DNA of 64,000 bases from Rhodanobacter thiooxydans LCS2 (GTDB lineage: Bacteria > Pseudomonadota > Gammaproteobacteria > Xanthomonadales > Rhodanobacteraceae), in contig NZ_AJXW01000027.1 of the NCBI RefSeq assembly GCF_000264375.1, positions 50,734 through 114,733 on the forward strand. Direction: 5' to 3'. This document shows positions 1 through 11,025 of this stretch, piece by piece. The notes under the pieces were generated by a model. The model saw nothing but the letters and a program-made list of their open reading frames with translations, made no database searches and was not told the DNA's origin. The position numbers and the translations under genes were made by a program. The stretch's first letter is position 1. Every line of letters begins with the position of its first letter.

Positions 1-489
1 GGCGTGGCGGCGGCCACCATCCTGCCCAGCGTTGCGCCACCGCGCATGAGCGAGCAGTTGCGCATCGCCTTCGACGGCGACGCCGTGATCTTCGGCGACG
101 AGGGCGAGCGCGTCTCGCGCGAGGAAGGCCTGGAGGCCTTCCACCGCAACGAGACCGAGCATGCTGCCGAGCCGCTATCGGTCGGTCCATTCCGCGGCTT
201 CCTCACCGCGCTGCACCACCTGCAGACCGCGTTCCCCGCGGAGGACTCGCCGATCCGCACCGCGCTGGTCACCGCCCGTTCCGCCCCCGCGCACAAGCGG
301 GTGATCCTCACCCTGCGTCGCTGGGGCGTGCGTATCGACGAGGCGCTGTTCCTCGGCGGCCGCGACAAGGGTCCGTTCCTCGACGCGTTCGGCGCGGACA
401 TCTTCTTCGACGACTCGCTGGCCAACGTGGAGTCAGCGCGCAAGCACGTGGCCACCGGGCACGTGCCGCACGGCGTGAGCAATCACTAG
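1..489 (+). CDS. 5'-nucleotidase (cytosolic NT5C1-like family), 3' fragment
   Basis: The reading frame is open from the first base of the window, so this is the C-terminal part (about 162 residues) of a longer protein. The sequence resembles the bacterial relatives of cytosolic 5'-nucleotidase 1, which hydrolyse nucleoside monophosphates. Visible marks are an AFDGDAVIF stretch, a TALVTAR segment like the second HAD motif (serine/threonine in a hydrophobic strand), and IFFDDS near residue 137, like the acidic HAD motif IV. The true start lies upstream of the window; the GTG at base 4 is only the first possible codon. The family call is by resemblance and was not searched. Confidence 0.75.
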   Translation, partial: GVAAATILPSVAPPRMSEQLRIAFDGDAVIFGDEGERVSREEGLEAFHRNETEHAAEPLSVGPFRGFLTALHHLQTAFPAEDSPIRTALVTARSAPAHKRVILTLRRWGVRIDEALFLGGRDKGPFLDAFGADIFFDDSLANVESARKHVATGHVPHGVSNH

Positions 490-548
490 CATCGGCGCGG
501 GCGCGGAGCTGTTCCGACGGACATACGTGGGTATCCAAGGGGGCAGGG

Positions 549-2228
549 ATGATGGCTTTGCTGGGGAGGCGCCGGCGTATGCGGCATCTGGCGACGTGGA
601 TATTTGCGGGTGTCATGTTGCTGTGGGCAACGACGGCGTGTGCACAAGTGGGATTGGTACGCCTCGATACGGGCATGTTGGAGGGCGTGGCCGAGCACGA
701 TGTGCTCGTCTACAAGGGGGTGCCATTCGCCAGGCCACCTGTCGGTGAGCTGCGCTGGCGTGCCCCGGAGCCAGCCGAGCCCTGGCCGGGCGTCCGGCAG
801 GCAGATCGATTCGCGCCGGTGTGCATGCAGAGCGGCACCTATCCACCCGATGCGGCGGCAGAGCCGACCAGCGAAGATTGTCTGTATCTCAACCTGTGGC
901 GCCCGGCCGATCCTGCGGCTGGCAAGCTGCCGGTGATGGTGTGGATCTACGGTGGCGGCCTGGAGAACGGTTCCTCGTCGACGCCGCTGTACGCGGGTGA
1001 CCGACTGGCGCGGAAAGGTGTGATCGTGGTGACGCTGAATTACCGCCTTGGCGTGTTCGGTTTCCTCGCGCACCCGGAATTGAGCCGCGAATCGCCGTAC
1101 CACAGCTCCGGCAACTACGGCCTGCTCGACCAGATTACTGCCTTGCGGTGGGTGCAACGGAATATTGCGGCATTCGGTGGTGATCCATCGCGGGTAACCG
1201 TATTCGGCCAGTCGTCGGGGGCCATTTCGATCAGCGCACTGACCACATCGCCGCTCGCGCGAGGGTTATTCCAGCGCGCCATTGCCGAGAGCGGCGGTCT
1301 GTTCGAACCGATGAGCCTGTCCGATGACTTCATGCTGCGCGGAGCGGAACAGGCGGGTCTGCGTTTTGCGAGACGCGCCCGCGGTGACTCCATCGAGGCG
1401 CTGCGCCGCATGCCCGCCGATCAACTGTTGCAGATCGGCTTCGATCCGCATCTCATCGTGGATGGCCATGCGTTGCCTGAGCCGCCGTACGATGTGTATC
1501 GCGCGGGTCGACAGCAGGACGTGCCGCTGCTTGTCGGGTTCAACCGCGACGAGGGCTCGGGCTTCATCGCCGGGCAGACCATCACGCGCGAAAATTTCCG
1601 GCGCGAGTTGGAGCGCAGTTTCCCGAATCTGCTGGTCAGGCTCGCTGCGCCCGATCCGGGCGATACCGACGAGACGGCGCGGAACGCAGCCGCCATGTTC
1701 CATCGCGACATGCGTTTTCGCTGGGACATGTGGACGTGGGCACGGCTTGTTTCGAGTGCGGGTCGTGCCCGGGTTTTCCTGTATGAGTTTGTGCAGGTTC
1801 CGCCGTATCGGCCGGGTGACCGCTACTTCGGCTGGGGCGCGGGACATGGCATGGAAATGCCGTACGTATTCGGACACCTGGACCTGCAGTCGCTGGCATG
1901 GTCGGCGGCGGACCGCCAGTTATCCGACACGATGATCGCTTACTGGACCAACTTTGCTAAGACGGGCAACCCCAATGGGCCAGGCCTGCCTGAGTGGCCG
2001 GCGTTTGAACCAAAAACGCAGCAGACCATGCAACTGGCCGAGCGCATAACGCAAACGGCCTTCGGCGACACGACCACCTTGCGGCGTCTCGATCGGATCT
2101 ATGGCACGGCGCGCTTCCTGCAGGAACATTACCGCGGCATGATCGCCGGTGCCGTGCTGCTGTTGCTGGCTGCACTGGTCGCGCTGGGGAGGCGCACGCG
2201 ACGCCGCATAGCGAGCCGCGCGACCTAG
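549..2228 (+). CDS. Type-B carboxylesterase/lipase, exported and probably membrane anchored
   Basis: An alpha/beta-hydrolase of the carboxylesterase type-B family (559 aa), expected to hydrolyse carboxylic esters outside the cytoplasm. The N-terminus carries an export signal (hydrophobic run ending in TTACAQ, about residues 15-35). The family signature EDCLYLNLW is near residue 115, an oxyanion-hole type YGGGLENG follows, and the nucleophile elbow is G220-Q-S222-S-G224 with S222 as the nucleophile. Unusually for the family, a C-terminal hydrophobic segment (GMIAGAVLLLLAALVAL) followed by basic residues suggests a tail anchor. Start choice is loose: ATGs at 549, 552 and 579 are all in frame, and 579 gives a more typical signal length. 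The natural substrate is unknown. Confidence 0.88.
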   Translation: MMALLGRRRRMRHLATWIFAGVMLLWATTACAQVGLVRLDTGMLEGVAEHDVLVYKGVPFARPPVGELRWRAPEPAEPWPGVRQADRFAPVCMQSGTYPPDAAAEPTSEDCLYLNLWRPADPAAGKLPVMVWIYGGGLENGSSSTPLYAGDRLARKGVIVVTLNYRLGVFGFLAHPELSRESPYHSSGNYGLLDQITALRWVQRNIAAFGGDPSRVTVFGQSSGAISISALTTSPLARGLFQRAIAESGGLFEPMSLSDDFMLRGAEQAGLRFARRARGDSIEALRRMPADQLLQIGFDPHLIVDGHALPEPPYDVYRAGRQQDVPLLVGFNRDEGSGFIAGQTITRENFRRELERSFPNLLVRLAAPDPGDTDETARNAAAMFHRDMRFRWDMWTWARLVSSAGRARVFLYEFVQVPPYRPGDRYFGWGAGHGMEMPYVFGHLDLQSLAWSAADRQLSDTMIAYWTNFAKTGNPNGPGLPEWPAFEPKTQQTMQLAERITQTAFGDTTTLRRLDRIYGTARFLQEHYRGMIAGAVLLLLAALVALGRRTRRRIASRAT

Positions 2229-2238
2229 ATGGCCGAGC

Positions 2239-2254
2239 GGGCGGAGCGCCCTTT
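2239..2254 (+). terminator. Short GC hairpin after the esterase gene
   Basis: GGGCG-GAG-CGCCC followed by TTT, lying ten bases after the esterase stop and before the convergent transporter gene. The stem is only five pairs and the T-run is three, so this is a weak intrinsic-terminator candidate. Confidence 0.3.
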
Positions 2255-2380
2255 GCCGGCCCTCCGGATTGTGCACCCGCACCGGTCTTCGGCGTCCAGT
2301 GGCACTTCCGGCGCGGCGGGCGCGTCGCGCAGTCGTGGATGCGGTTGCTGCCGGTAATCGGGTGCAGCTGTGAGGGGCGC

Positions 2381-3256
2381 CTAGATCATCCGGATCCGCT
2401 TCCACCAGCGCGTCACCTTCTCCTCGCGCACGAAGGTGAACAGGCCGGCGCCGAGGATGATCGCGATGCCGATCGCCATCGGCCAGTCCAGTGGATCGTC
2501 GAAAAGCACGTAGCCGAACAGCACGGCCCACAGCATCTGGCTGTACTGGGTCGGCGCGACGTGGTTGGCGGGCGCTTTCTGCGTGGCCAGCATCAGCAGC
2601 ACGGCGCCGAGCGCGGCGAGCAGGCCGTAGCCGAGCAGCAGGCCCCACTGGGCCGGATCCGGCCAGCGGAAGCTGGCCAGCATCATCATTCCGGCGACCA
2701 GCATCGAGCCGATCATGCCGGCGCCGTACAGGGTCACGCGCTTCTCGTGCGCGCCGGACAGGCGCAGCGCGATCATCGAGACGGCGCCGGAGAGTCCGCA
2801 CACGGTGGCTGCCAGGTGGCCGATGCCGAGCACGCGAAAACCGGGCCGTAGCACCACCAGCACGCCGACGAAGCCGGCCACCACGGCCGACCAGCGGCGC
2901 CAGCCGACATGCTCCTTCAGCACCAGCACCGACAGGATGGTGACGAAGATCGGCAGCAGGAAGATCAGCACGAACGCCTCGGCCATTGGCAGCGCGGTGA
3001 AGGCGATCACCGCCGCGATGCTGCCTACCGCGCTGGCGCCGGCGCGCACCAGCCACAGGCCCGGGCGCTGCGCCAGCACCACGTCGCGCCAGCGGTCACC
3101 GGCGCCCTTGATGAAGGGCAGCGCACTCAGGCCCAGCGCGGCACCGAAGAACACCGCTTCGTAGGCCGGCAGCGAGCCGCGCAGCGATTTCACGAACGCA
3201 TCGCTGATGGCGAAGGCGGCAAAAGCCATGAAGCCGAGCAGGACACCTTTGAACAT
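2381..3256 (-). CDS. DMT superfamily transporter (EamA domain)
   Basis: A 291-residue polytopic inner-membrane protein with the two-fold repeated EamA layout: about ten hydrophobic helices, opening with MFKGVLLGFMAFAAFAISDAF and ending in a basic tail. Family members export small metabolites such as amino acids or related compounds; the substrate cannot be read from sequence. The start at 3256 was chosen because the frame stays open further upstream only by running into the divergent glutaryl-CoA dehydrogenase gene, and because the first helix begins immediately after this methionine. The gene is convergent with the esterase and divergent from gcdH. Confidence 0.85.
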   Translation of the reverse strand: MFKGVLLGFMAFAAFAISDAFVKSLRGSLPAYEAVFFGAALGLSALPFIKGAGDRWRDVVLAQRPGLWLVRAGASAVGSIAAVIAFTALPMAEAFVLIFLLPIFVTILSVLVLKEHVGWRRWSAVVAGFVGVLVVLRPGFRVLGIGHLAATVCGLSGAVSMIALRLSGAHEKRVTLYGAGMIGSMLVAGMMMLASFRWPDPAQWGLLLGYGLLAALGAVLLMLATQKAPANHVAPTQYSQMLWAVLFGYVLFDDPLDWPMAIGIAIILGAGLFTFVREEKVTRWWKRIRMI

Positions 3257-3373
3257 GGATTTCCGGGGGGATGTGGGATGGGACGGGAACGGCGGCCGGG
3301 CCGGGCGCCAACCGCAACAGTCCGGCCGGCCCAAGCCGGGCGCAGCCGGCCTGTGCAGCGGCATGGGCCGCGC

Positions 3374-3379
3374 TACAAT
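3374..3379 (+). promoter_or_regulatory. Candidate -10 box of gcdH
   Basis: TACAAT in the context GCTACAATA, 32 bases before the gcdH start codon. It fits a sigma-70 -10 element, but no convincing -35 hexamer is visible at the right distance, so only the -10 is claimed. Confidence 0.35.
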
Positions 3380-3410
3380 ACCGGTTTTACGCCCCCTCTC
3401 CGGAGCTTCC

Positions 3411-4580
3411 ATGGCTGTCCGTCTGAATCCGCTCGACCTGTACGACGTCCGCTCGCTGCTCACCGACGAGGAGCGCATGGTGCAGGACACCGTCGGCCGC
3501 TTCGTCGACGAGCGCGTGTTGCCGATCATCGGCGACTGCTTTGACCAGGCCCGCTTCCCCAAGGAACTGGTGCCCGAGATCGCCAGCCTCGGCCTGCTCG
3601 GCGCCACCATTCCGGAGAAGTACGGCTGCGCGGGCATGAATGGCGTGAGCTACGGCCTGATCTGCCAGGAGCTGGAGCGCGGAGATTCGGGCCTGCGCAG
3701 CTTCGCCTCGGTGCAGAGCTCGCTGTGCATGTACCCGATCTACGCCTATGGCACGGAAGAGCAGAAGCTGCACTACCTGCCAAAGATGGCGGCGGGCGAG
3801 ATCATCGGCTGCTTCGGACTGACCGAGCCTCACGGCGGCTCCGATCCGGCCAACATGAAGACCCACGCGAAGAAGGACGGCGCCGACTGGGTCATCAACG
3901 GCGCCAAGATGTGGATCACCAACGGCAACCTGGCGCACATCGCGATCGTCTGGGCGCAGACCGACGATGGTATCCAGGGCTTCATCGTGCCGACCGACAG
4001 CGCCGGCTTCAAGGCGCAGGAAATCCACAAGAAGATGAGCCTGCGCGCCTCGGTCACCAGCGCGCTGTTCTTCGACAACGTGCGCGTGCCGGAAGCCAAT
4101 CGCCTGCCCAACGTGAAGGGCCTGAAGGGTCCGCTGGGCTGCCTCACCCAGGCGCGCTATGGCATCACCTGGGGGCCGATCGGCGCGGCGCAGGCGTGCC
4201 TCAAGGAAGTGCTCGACTACACCGCCGAGCGCATCCTGTTCGGCCGCCCGCTGGCCTCGAACCAGGCGATCCAGCTGAAGCTCGCCGACATGGCCCGGCG
4301 CATCACCACCGCACAGCTGCTGTCGCTGCAACTCGGTCGGCTGAAGGACGCCGGCAAGATGCAGCCGACCCAGGTCTCGCTGGCCAAGTGGAACAACTGC
4401 CGCATGGCGATCGACATCGCGCGCCAGTGCCGCGACATCCTCGGCGGCGCCGGCATCACCACCGAGCACGGCGCGATCCGCCACGCGTTGAACCTCGAAT
4501 CGGTGATCACCTACGAGGGCACCGAGACCGTGCACGAGCTGGTGGTGGGCCGCGAGTTGACCGGCATCAACGCGTTCTAG
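3411..4580 (+). CDS. gcdH: Glutaryl-CoA dehydrogenase
   Basis: A 389-residue FAD-dependent acyl-CoA dehydrogenase that matches the glutaryl-CoA dehydrogenase branch, which oxidises and decarboxylates glutaryl-CoA to crotonyl-CoA in lysine and tryptophan breakdown. Supporting marks: FAD/substrate-loop sequence GCFGLTEPHGGSDPANM, MWITNG, the glutaryl-CoA-type segment ARYGITWGPIGAAQ, the tail RDILGGAGITTEHG, and the catalytic base in TYEGTETVHELVVGR, where E369 sits in YEGT. The start MAVRLNPLDLYDVRS fits family length; an upstream in-frame extension would run through the divergent transporter's promoter. The gene appears monocistronic, with a strong hairpin directly after the stop. Confidence 0.93.
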   Translation: MAVRLNPLDLYDVRSLLTDEERMVQDTVGRFVDERVLPIIGDCFDQARFPKELVPEIASLGLLGATIPEKYGCAGMNGVSYGLICQELERGDSGLRSFASVQSSLCMYPIYAYGTEEQKLHYLPKMAAGEIIGCFGLTEPHGGSDPANMKTHAKKDGADWVINGAKMWITNGNLAHIAIVWAQTDDGIQGFIVPTDSAGFKAQEIHKKMSLRASVTSALFFDNVRVPEANRLPNVKGLKGPLGCLTQARYGITWGPIGAAQACLKEVLDYTAERILFGRPLASNQAIQLKLADMARRITTAQLLSLQLGRLKDAGKMQPTQVSLAKWNNCRMAIDIARQCRDILGGAGITTEHGAIRHALNLESVITYEGTETVHELVVGRELTGINAF

Positions 4581-4612
4581 CGTTGACCTTCTCCGTAAGG
4601 GGAAGGTCAACG
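4581..4612 (+). terminator. Strong hairpin right after gcdH
   Basis: Fourteen-base arms (4581-4594 and 4599-4612) with one G-U pair close over a GTAA tetraloop and begin at the base after the gcdH stop. No T-run follows, so it is either a Rho-independent-like end that lacks a U tract or an RNA-stabilising 3' hairpin. It also resembles the CTCC-GTAAG-GGGAG motif of the repeat 70 bases downstream. Confidence 0.5.
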
Positions 4613-4682
4613 CAGCGATGGATCAGGGTGCGGGCGGAGCGCGCGGCCACTCATCGCGCAAGTTTCGCACCCTCACCCCCAA

Positions 4683-4731
4683 CCCCTCTCTCCCGCAAGG
4701 GGACTTCCTTTGGTCGCCGACGGGAGAGGGG
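4683..4731 (+). repeat. Intergenic CT/GA-rich palindromic repeat
   Basis: CCCCTCTCTCCCG (4683-4695) and CGGGAGAGGGG (4721-4731) form imperfect inverted arms within a CCTCACCCCCAACCCCTC context. This layout recalls a dispersed intergenic repeat seen in many Xanthomonadales genomes. The GNAT reading frame can be extended through it, which argues that the true GNAT start lies downstream at 4750. Confidence 0.5.
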
Positions 4732-4749
4732 CTTCCAGGAGACGAGGCT

Positions 4750-5292
4750 TTGCACGTTCCCGACATCCGCATCGAAACCGATCGGCTGATCCTGCGTCCG
4801 CCCCGGGCGGAGGATTTCAACGCCTACGCGGCCAACATGGCCGACGCCGAGGCCGCCCGCTTCATCGGCGGGCAGCAGGCGCGTGCTGCCGCCTGGCGCG
4901 GTTTCCTGTCGCTGGCCGGGGCGTGGTCGATCCAGGGTTTCGCGATGTTTTCGGTGATCGAGAAGAGCAGCGGCCAATGGGTCGGCCGGCTCGGGCCGTG
5001 GCATCCGGTCGACTGGCCCGGTACCGAGGTGGGTTGGGGTCTGGCGCGTGCTGCCTGGGGCAACGGCTACGCGCTGGAAGGCTGCGTCGCGGCGATCGAC
5101 TGGACGTTCGATCAGCTGGGCTGGAGCGAGATGATCCATTCGATCCACCCGGACAACCACGCCTCGCAGGCGCTGGCGCAGCGGCTCGGCTCGACTTGCC
5201 GCGGCCCCGGCAAGTTGCCCGCGCCGTACGAGGATTCCCCCACCGAAATCTGGGCGCAGACGCGCGAGCAGTGGCGTCGGCGCCGCGCATGA
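4750..5292 (+). CDS. GNAT family N-acetyltransferase (RimJ/RimL-like)
   Basis: A 180-residue acetyl-CoA-dependent acetyltransferase. The opening IRIETDRLILRPPRAEDF and the later IHPDNHASQALAQRLG (the N-x-x-S-x-x-x-x-x-x-L-G pattern at the end of the fold) are typical of GNATs that acetylate protein N-termini or small amines. I chose the TTG at 4750 because AGGAGA stands seven bases upstream; the frame remains open to 4618, but only through an intergenic repeat. The stop overlaps the ATG of the next gene (ATGA), and that gene overlaps the glutathione S-transferase in the same way, so the three are probably one transcript. The substrate is unknown. Confidence 0.8.
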   Translation: MHVPDIRIETDRLILRPPRAEDFNAYAANMADAEAARFIGGQQARAAAWRGFLSLAGAWSIQGFAMFSVIEKSSGQWVGRLGPWHPVDWPGTEVGWGLARAAWGNGYALEGCVAAIDWTFDQLGWSEMIHSIHPDNHASQALAQRLGSTCRGPGKLPAPYEDSPTEIWAQTREQWRRRRA

Positions 5293-5771
5293 GCCACCTC
5301 TCGCCCGCGCTGTACGCCACCCTGGCCGAGATCGTGCCCGACCTGCACGTGCATTGCGTCGATCCATGGTGCCTGATCGGCAGCGCCGCGGCGCCGCTAC
5401 TCGGCGCGCAGACCAGCGCCGCGGACCTGGACGTGCTGACCTCGCGTGCCGACGCCGAGGTGTTGATGGCGCATTGGGCACAGTGGCGCGAGCCCGCGTT
5501 CACGCCGCCGGATGCCGATCGGTTCCGTTCGCACTTCGCCCGCTTCCATTTCCCCGGCGCGCCGGTCGAGGTGATGGGGGCGCTCGAGCTTCATGCCGAT
5601 GACCGCTGGCAGCCGGTGCTGCCGGGAAAGCTCGTGCTGGCCGGGGTGAACGGCTTGGCGGTGCCGGTGCCGTCGGTCGAAGAGCAGATCCGGCTTTGCG
5701 AAAGCTTCGGCCGTCCCAAGGACCTGCAACGTGCGGCGCTGCTGAAACAATTGGGCGGGGAACGGCCATGA
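5289..5771 (+). CDS. Nucleotidyltransferase-like hypothetical protein
   Basis: A 160-residue protein whose start overlaps the GNAT stop (ATGA) and whose stop overlaps the next start. Near the N-terminus, LIGSAAAPLLG followed by SAADLDVLTS resembles the G-S and D-x-D signature of the polymerase-beta nucleotidyltransferase fold found in minimal nucleotidyltransferases. I cannot assign a substrate, and the third acidic residue of the active site is not obvious, so it may be an inactive or distant member. The tight coupling to neighbours supports it being a real gene. Confidence 0.7.
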   Translation: MSHLSPALYATLAEIVPDLHVHCVDPWCLIGSAAAPLLGAQTSAADLDVLTSRADAEVLMAHWAQWREPAFTPPDADRFRSHFARFHFPGAPVEVMGALELHADDRWQPVLPGKLVLAGVNGLAVPVPSVEEQIRLCESFGRPKDLQRAALLKQLGGERP

Positions 5772-6394
5772 TCACCATCTACGGCATGCGCGCCTCCGGC
5801 AACTGCTACAAGCTGCAGCTGCTGCTGGACCAGCTGGGCCGCGACTATCGCTGGGTCGACGTGGACAGCGCGCATGGTGCGACGCGCACACCGGACTACC
5901 TGGCGATGAATCCGAACGGCAAGGTGCCGCTGCTGAAACTGGAGGACGGCCGCCGGCTGGCCGAGTCCGACGCCATCCTGTGCTACCTCGCCGAAGGCAG
6001 CGCCTATTGGCCGAATGGATCCGGGCCCGAGGATGCATGGCTGCGCGCGCAGACGCTGCAGTGGCTGTTCTTCGAGCAATACAGCCACGAGCCATGCATC
6101 GCGGTGGCGCGCTTCATCCGCGGCTGGTTGCCGGCCGACCACCCGCGCCAGGCCGAGCTGCCCGCGCTGCTGCAGAAGGGCACGCAGGTACTCGGCGTGA
6201 TGGAGCAGCACCTGGCCGGGCGCGACTGGTTCGTCGGCGAGCGCTACGGCATCGCCGACATCGCGCTGTACGCGTATACCCACTGCGCCGGCGACGGCGG
6301 TTTCGAGCTGTCCGTGTTCCCCAACATCCGCGCGTGGCTCGATCGCGTGCGGGCACAACCCGGCCACACCCCGATGCAGCATCTACCGTCGTAG
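5768..6394 (+). CDS. Glutathione S-transferase family protein
   Basis: A 208-residue cytosolic glutathione transferase. The N-terminal thioredoxin-like domain opens MITIYGMRASGNCYKLQLLL, with a possible catalytic serine/cysteine at S11 or C14, and contains the cis-proline segment NPNGKVPLL followed by LAESDAILCYLAE, the glutathione-contacting SNAIL-type helix. The C-terminal half is the all-helical domain, with GERYGIADIALYAYTHCA carrying the conserved aspartate. The start at 5768 overlaps the preceding stop. It probably conjugates glutathione to electrophiles; its substrate is not predictable. Confidence 0.88.
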   Translation: MITIYGMRASGNCYKLQLLLDQLGRDYRWVDVDSAHGATRTPDYLAMNPNGKVPLLKLEDGRRLAESDAILCYLAEGSAYWPNGSGPEDAWLRAQTLQWLFFEQYSHEPCIAVARFIRGWLPADHPRQAELPALLQKGTQVLGVMEQHLAGRDWFVGERYGIADIALYAYTHCAGDGGFELSVFPNIRAWLDRVRAQPGHTPMQHLPS

Positions 6395-6450
6395 GAACCC
6401 GCTCGCGCGGCGATAACCTTCAAAGGCATCGCCCGCAAGCGGGCTCCTGC
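6391..6450 (+). repeat. REP-type paired palindrome
   Basis: GTAGGAACCCGCTCGCG (from 6391) and its near-complement ending GCAAGCGGGCTCCTGC (to 6450) form two facing repeats, each with an internal hairpin, in the gap between the glutathione transferase and the E1 gene. This is the layout of REP/BIME elements. No RAYT transposase gene was seen in the window. Confidence 0.6.
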
Positions 6451-6474
6451 ACAGAACCTTTCACCACCTTGCCG

Positions 6475-8754
<2,280 letters not shown>

Positions 8755-8790
8755 CCGCGACCGGCTGCGGGCCGGCTCCGGGACAGCTGC

Positions 8791-10533
8791 TCAGCGCTCG
8801 CGCTTCTCCACCACATGCAGGTGTGGACCGCCGCTCGGTGCCAGGCTGTCGGCGTGCAGGCAGACGCGGTTGCGGCCGCCGAGCTTGGCGTCGTACATGG
8901 CCTGGTCGGCGTGGTCCACCAGCGATTCCAGGTCGTCGCCTTCCCGGCGCATGGCGATGCCGATGCTGACGGTGAGCAGCAGCGACTCCTCGCTGACGGG
9001 TATTTCCAGGCGATGCACGCGCCGGCACAGGCGTGTGGCCACCTGCACCGCCTGTTGCGTCGGGATGCCGTCGAGCAGGGCCACGAACTCCTCGCCGCCG
9101 TAGCGGCCGAGCAGGTCGGCGGGACGCAGCTCGGTGGCCAGCGCCTTGGCCACGGCGACCAGTGCGCGGTCGCCGGCGTTGTGGCCCTGGCGGTCGTTCA
9201 GCAGCTTGAAATGGTCCAGGTCGAGGAACAGCAGCGCGAGCGGCCGCGGCGGGCCGTCGGACAGCAGGGTATTGGCCCGCTCGGTCCAGGCGCGGCGGTT
9301 GAACACGTTGGTGAGTGCATCGTGGTCGGCCAGCACCCGCACGATGTCGCGGTCGTGGCGCAGGTGCAGCGCGCGGTCGGCCAGGCCGATCGACAGCACC
9401 ACCGCCTCGAACGCGCCGCCGGCCAGGCTGGCGTCGTTGAGCCAGTCCAGCTGCGGCAGCGCGCCGCCGACCTGGGCGCTGGTCAACGCGGTGAGCAGCA
9501 GCAGCGGCGTCCAGCCGGCCAGGAAGAACCACGCCTGGCGCGAACCGCGTGCCGCCGCAACGATCGCCGCCACCAGCAGCAGCACCGCGCCGATCATCAG
9601 CAGCGGGTTGAGCAGCACCTGCGCCACCTCCACGAACAACGGGATCCGGCTGCAGCGCATCAGCACCAGTTGGATCATGCCGACGGCCATGGCTGTGACC
9701 GGCACCCGCAGCAGCGGCGCGTAACGCTGCAGTTCGCAGAACCGCATCATGAACAGCGACGCGAACGCGACCGACAGCGCCACGGCGGCCGAACCGGCCA
9801 GCAAGGCGCTGCCTGACAGCCACTGCCATTCCAGCGGGTGGAACACGAAGCCGGTCTGGACGCCCTGGATCAATGCATAGCACAGCACGTAGCCGGCGTA
9901 CCACGCGTAGGTGACGTCGCGCAGCATCAGCGCGAAGCACAGCGCCATCAATACCATCGCCAGCATCACCGCGAAACAGGCACTGGCGAAGACCAGCCAC
10001 TGCGCATCGGCGCGGATGTATTCGTTCCAGGATTCCAGATGGAAGCGTACCGGTGCGCTCAGCGTCTGCGACGGTTCGAATTTCAGCAGGATCGGTGCCG
10101 ACGCGGCCTGGTTGCCGGGCAGTTGCCAGGCCAGCCGGCCGTGGCCGTGGGTCGATGCGCTGAAATCGTCCAATGCCAGGGTCTGCGACTGATCGCCGCC
10201 GAACGCGATGACCTTGCCCAGTGTGGGCGGGTAGATCGTCAGCACCCGCGCCGTGTTGTCCCAGGGCGGCTGCGGCGCGATCACCACCCAGCTGCCGGTG
10301 CTGTTTTGCGGGAAACGCTGCAGCAGGGACGGATCGAAGCTCTTCAGCAAGCCGGCATGGTATTCGTGCAGCACGGATTGCGGCGTGTCGCCAGCGTACG
10401 CCTCGCGCCAGGCACCGTTCAGCGGAGTGGCGGCGTGGGCCACGCCCAGCCCGAACCAGAACAGGCCCAGCACCAAGCCGCACCATGATCGCCGTGAGCG
10501 GATCGATGTCGGCATTGTGATCAGCCTCTCCAT
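8791..10533 (-). CDS. Membrane diguanylate cyclase (7TMR-DISM sensor plus GGDEF)
   Basis: A 580-residue inner-membrane protein expected to make cyclic di-GMP. After a signal segment (WCGLVLGLFWFGLGVAHA) there is a periplasmic domain of about 150 residues resembling the 7TMR-DISM extracellular sensor, then seven or so hydrophobic helices (about residues 165-370), then a GGDEF domain from DHDALTNVFNRRAW to the signature RYGGEEF, an active variant. The start at 10533 has GGGGAGAA a few bases upstream; the longer open frame lacks such a site and encodes unlikely sequence. It stands alone, convergent with the E1 gene. The ligand is unknown. Confidence 0.85.
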   Translation of the reverse strand: MERLITMPTSIRSRRSWCGLVLGLFWFGLGVAHAATPLNGAWREAYAGDTPQSVLHEYHAGLLKSFDPSLLQRFPQNSTGSWVVIAPQPPWDNTARVLTIYPPTLGKVIAFGGDQSQTLALDDFSASTHGHGRLAWQLPGNQAASAPILLKFEPSQTLSAPVRFHLESWNEYIRADAQWLVFASACFAVMLAMVLMALCFALMLRDVTYAWYAGYVLCYALIQGVQTGFVFHPLEWQWLSGSALLAGSAAVALSVAFASLFMMRFCELQRYAPLLRVPVTAMAVGMIQLVLMRCSRIPLFVEVAQVLLNPLLMIGAVLLLVAAIVAAARGSRQAWFFLAGWTPLLLLTALTSAQVGGALPQLDWLNDASLAGGAFEAVVLSIGLADRALHLRHDRDIVRVLADHDALTNVFNRRAWTERANTLLSDGPPRPLALLFLDLDHFKLLNDRQGHNAGDRALVAVAKALATELRPADLLGRYGGEEFVALLDGIPTQQAVQVATRLCRRVHRLEIPVSEESLLLTVSIGIAMRREGDDLESLVDHADQAMYDAKLGGRNRVCLHADSLAPSGGPHLHVVEKRER

Positions 10534-11025
10534 TTGCTTCTCCCCGCTGTGCGAGTATCTTGCAGGACTGCAGGTGTATGGCGCGCGTATCAGCCACTCT
10601 GCGACATTGCGCCCCGGCCTGTTCCAGGCACCGGGCCGCCCCTCTCCTTGCCCGTCGGATCCCACTCCGTGACCTGCCATGACGCGGGTGACGACTCCCG
10701 AACGTGCATCATCTTTCGTCCCTGAGTCAAGCACGGGCCGTGCCAGTGCCACGGCGCTGCGCGCAGCCAGATCACGCGCCGTTCGCGAGCCCATCGAACG
10801 CTGGCACCCGGCAAGCGGCGGCCGAAGTGGTTCAATCCGGACGCGGAGGGTCATCCGTGGCGGCATCGGGGTGCAGGTGCGGAGCGAGGCTATCGGCGGC
10901 CGGTGACTATGGACCTTCCGGCGCGAAGCCGATCAGCCAGGCCTGGGTCGCGCGCTCCTGTCGCACGTCCGTGACCCCGGACCGATTGCCGGACAGGCAA
11001 GCCGCGGGAGCGGCGGCGCCGTGAC
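10534..11025. other. Gene-free stretch between the diguanylate cyclase and mfd
   Basis: About 490 bases. Short open frames occur on both strands but have poor composition and no ribosome-binding sites. The right end contains a 40-codon frame (11029 down to 10907) whose GTG overlaps the mfd stop; it is listed under rejected items. The left end should hold the promoter of the diguanylate cyclase. No RNA gene or clear terminator was recognised. Confidence 0.5.

Noticed and set aside
2381..3637. 418-residue extended version of the EamA transporter
   Set aside because: The extra N-terminal 127 residues lie over the gcdH start and its promoter; the first membrane helix begins at 3256.
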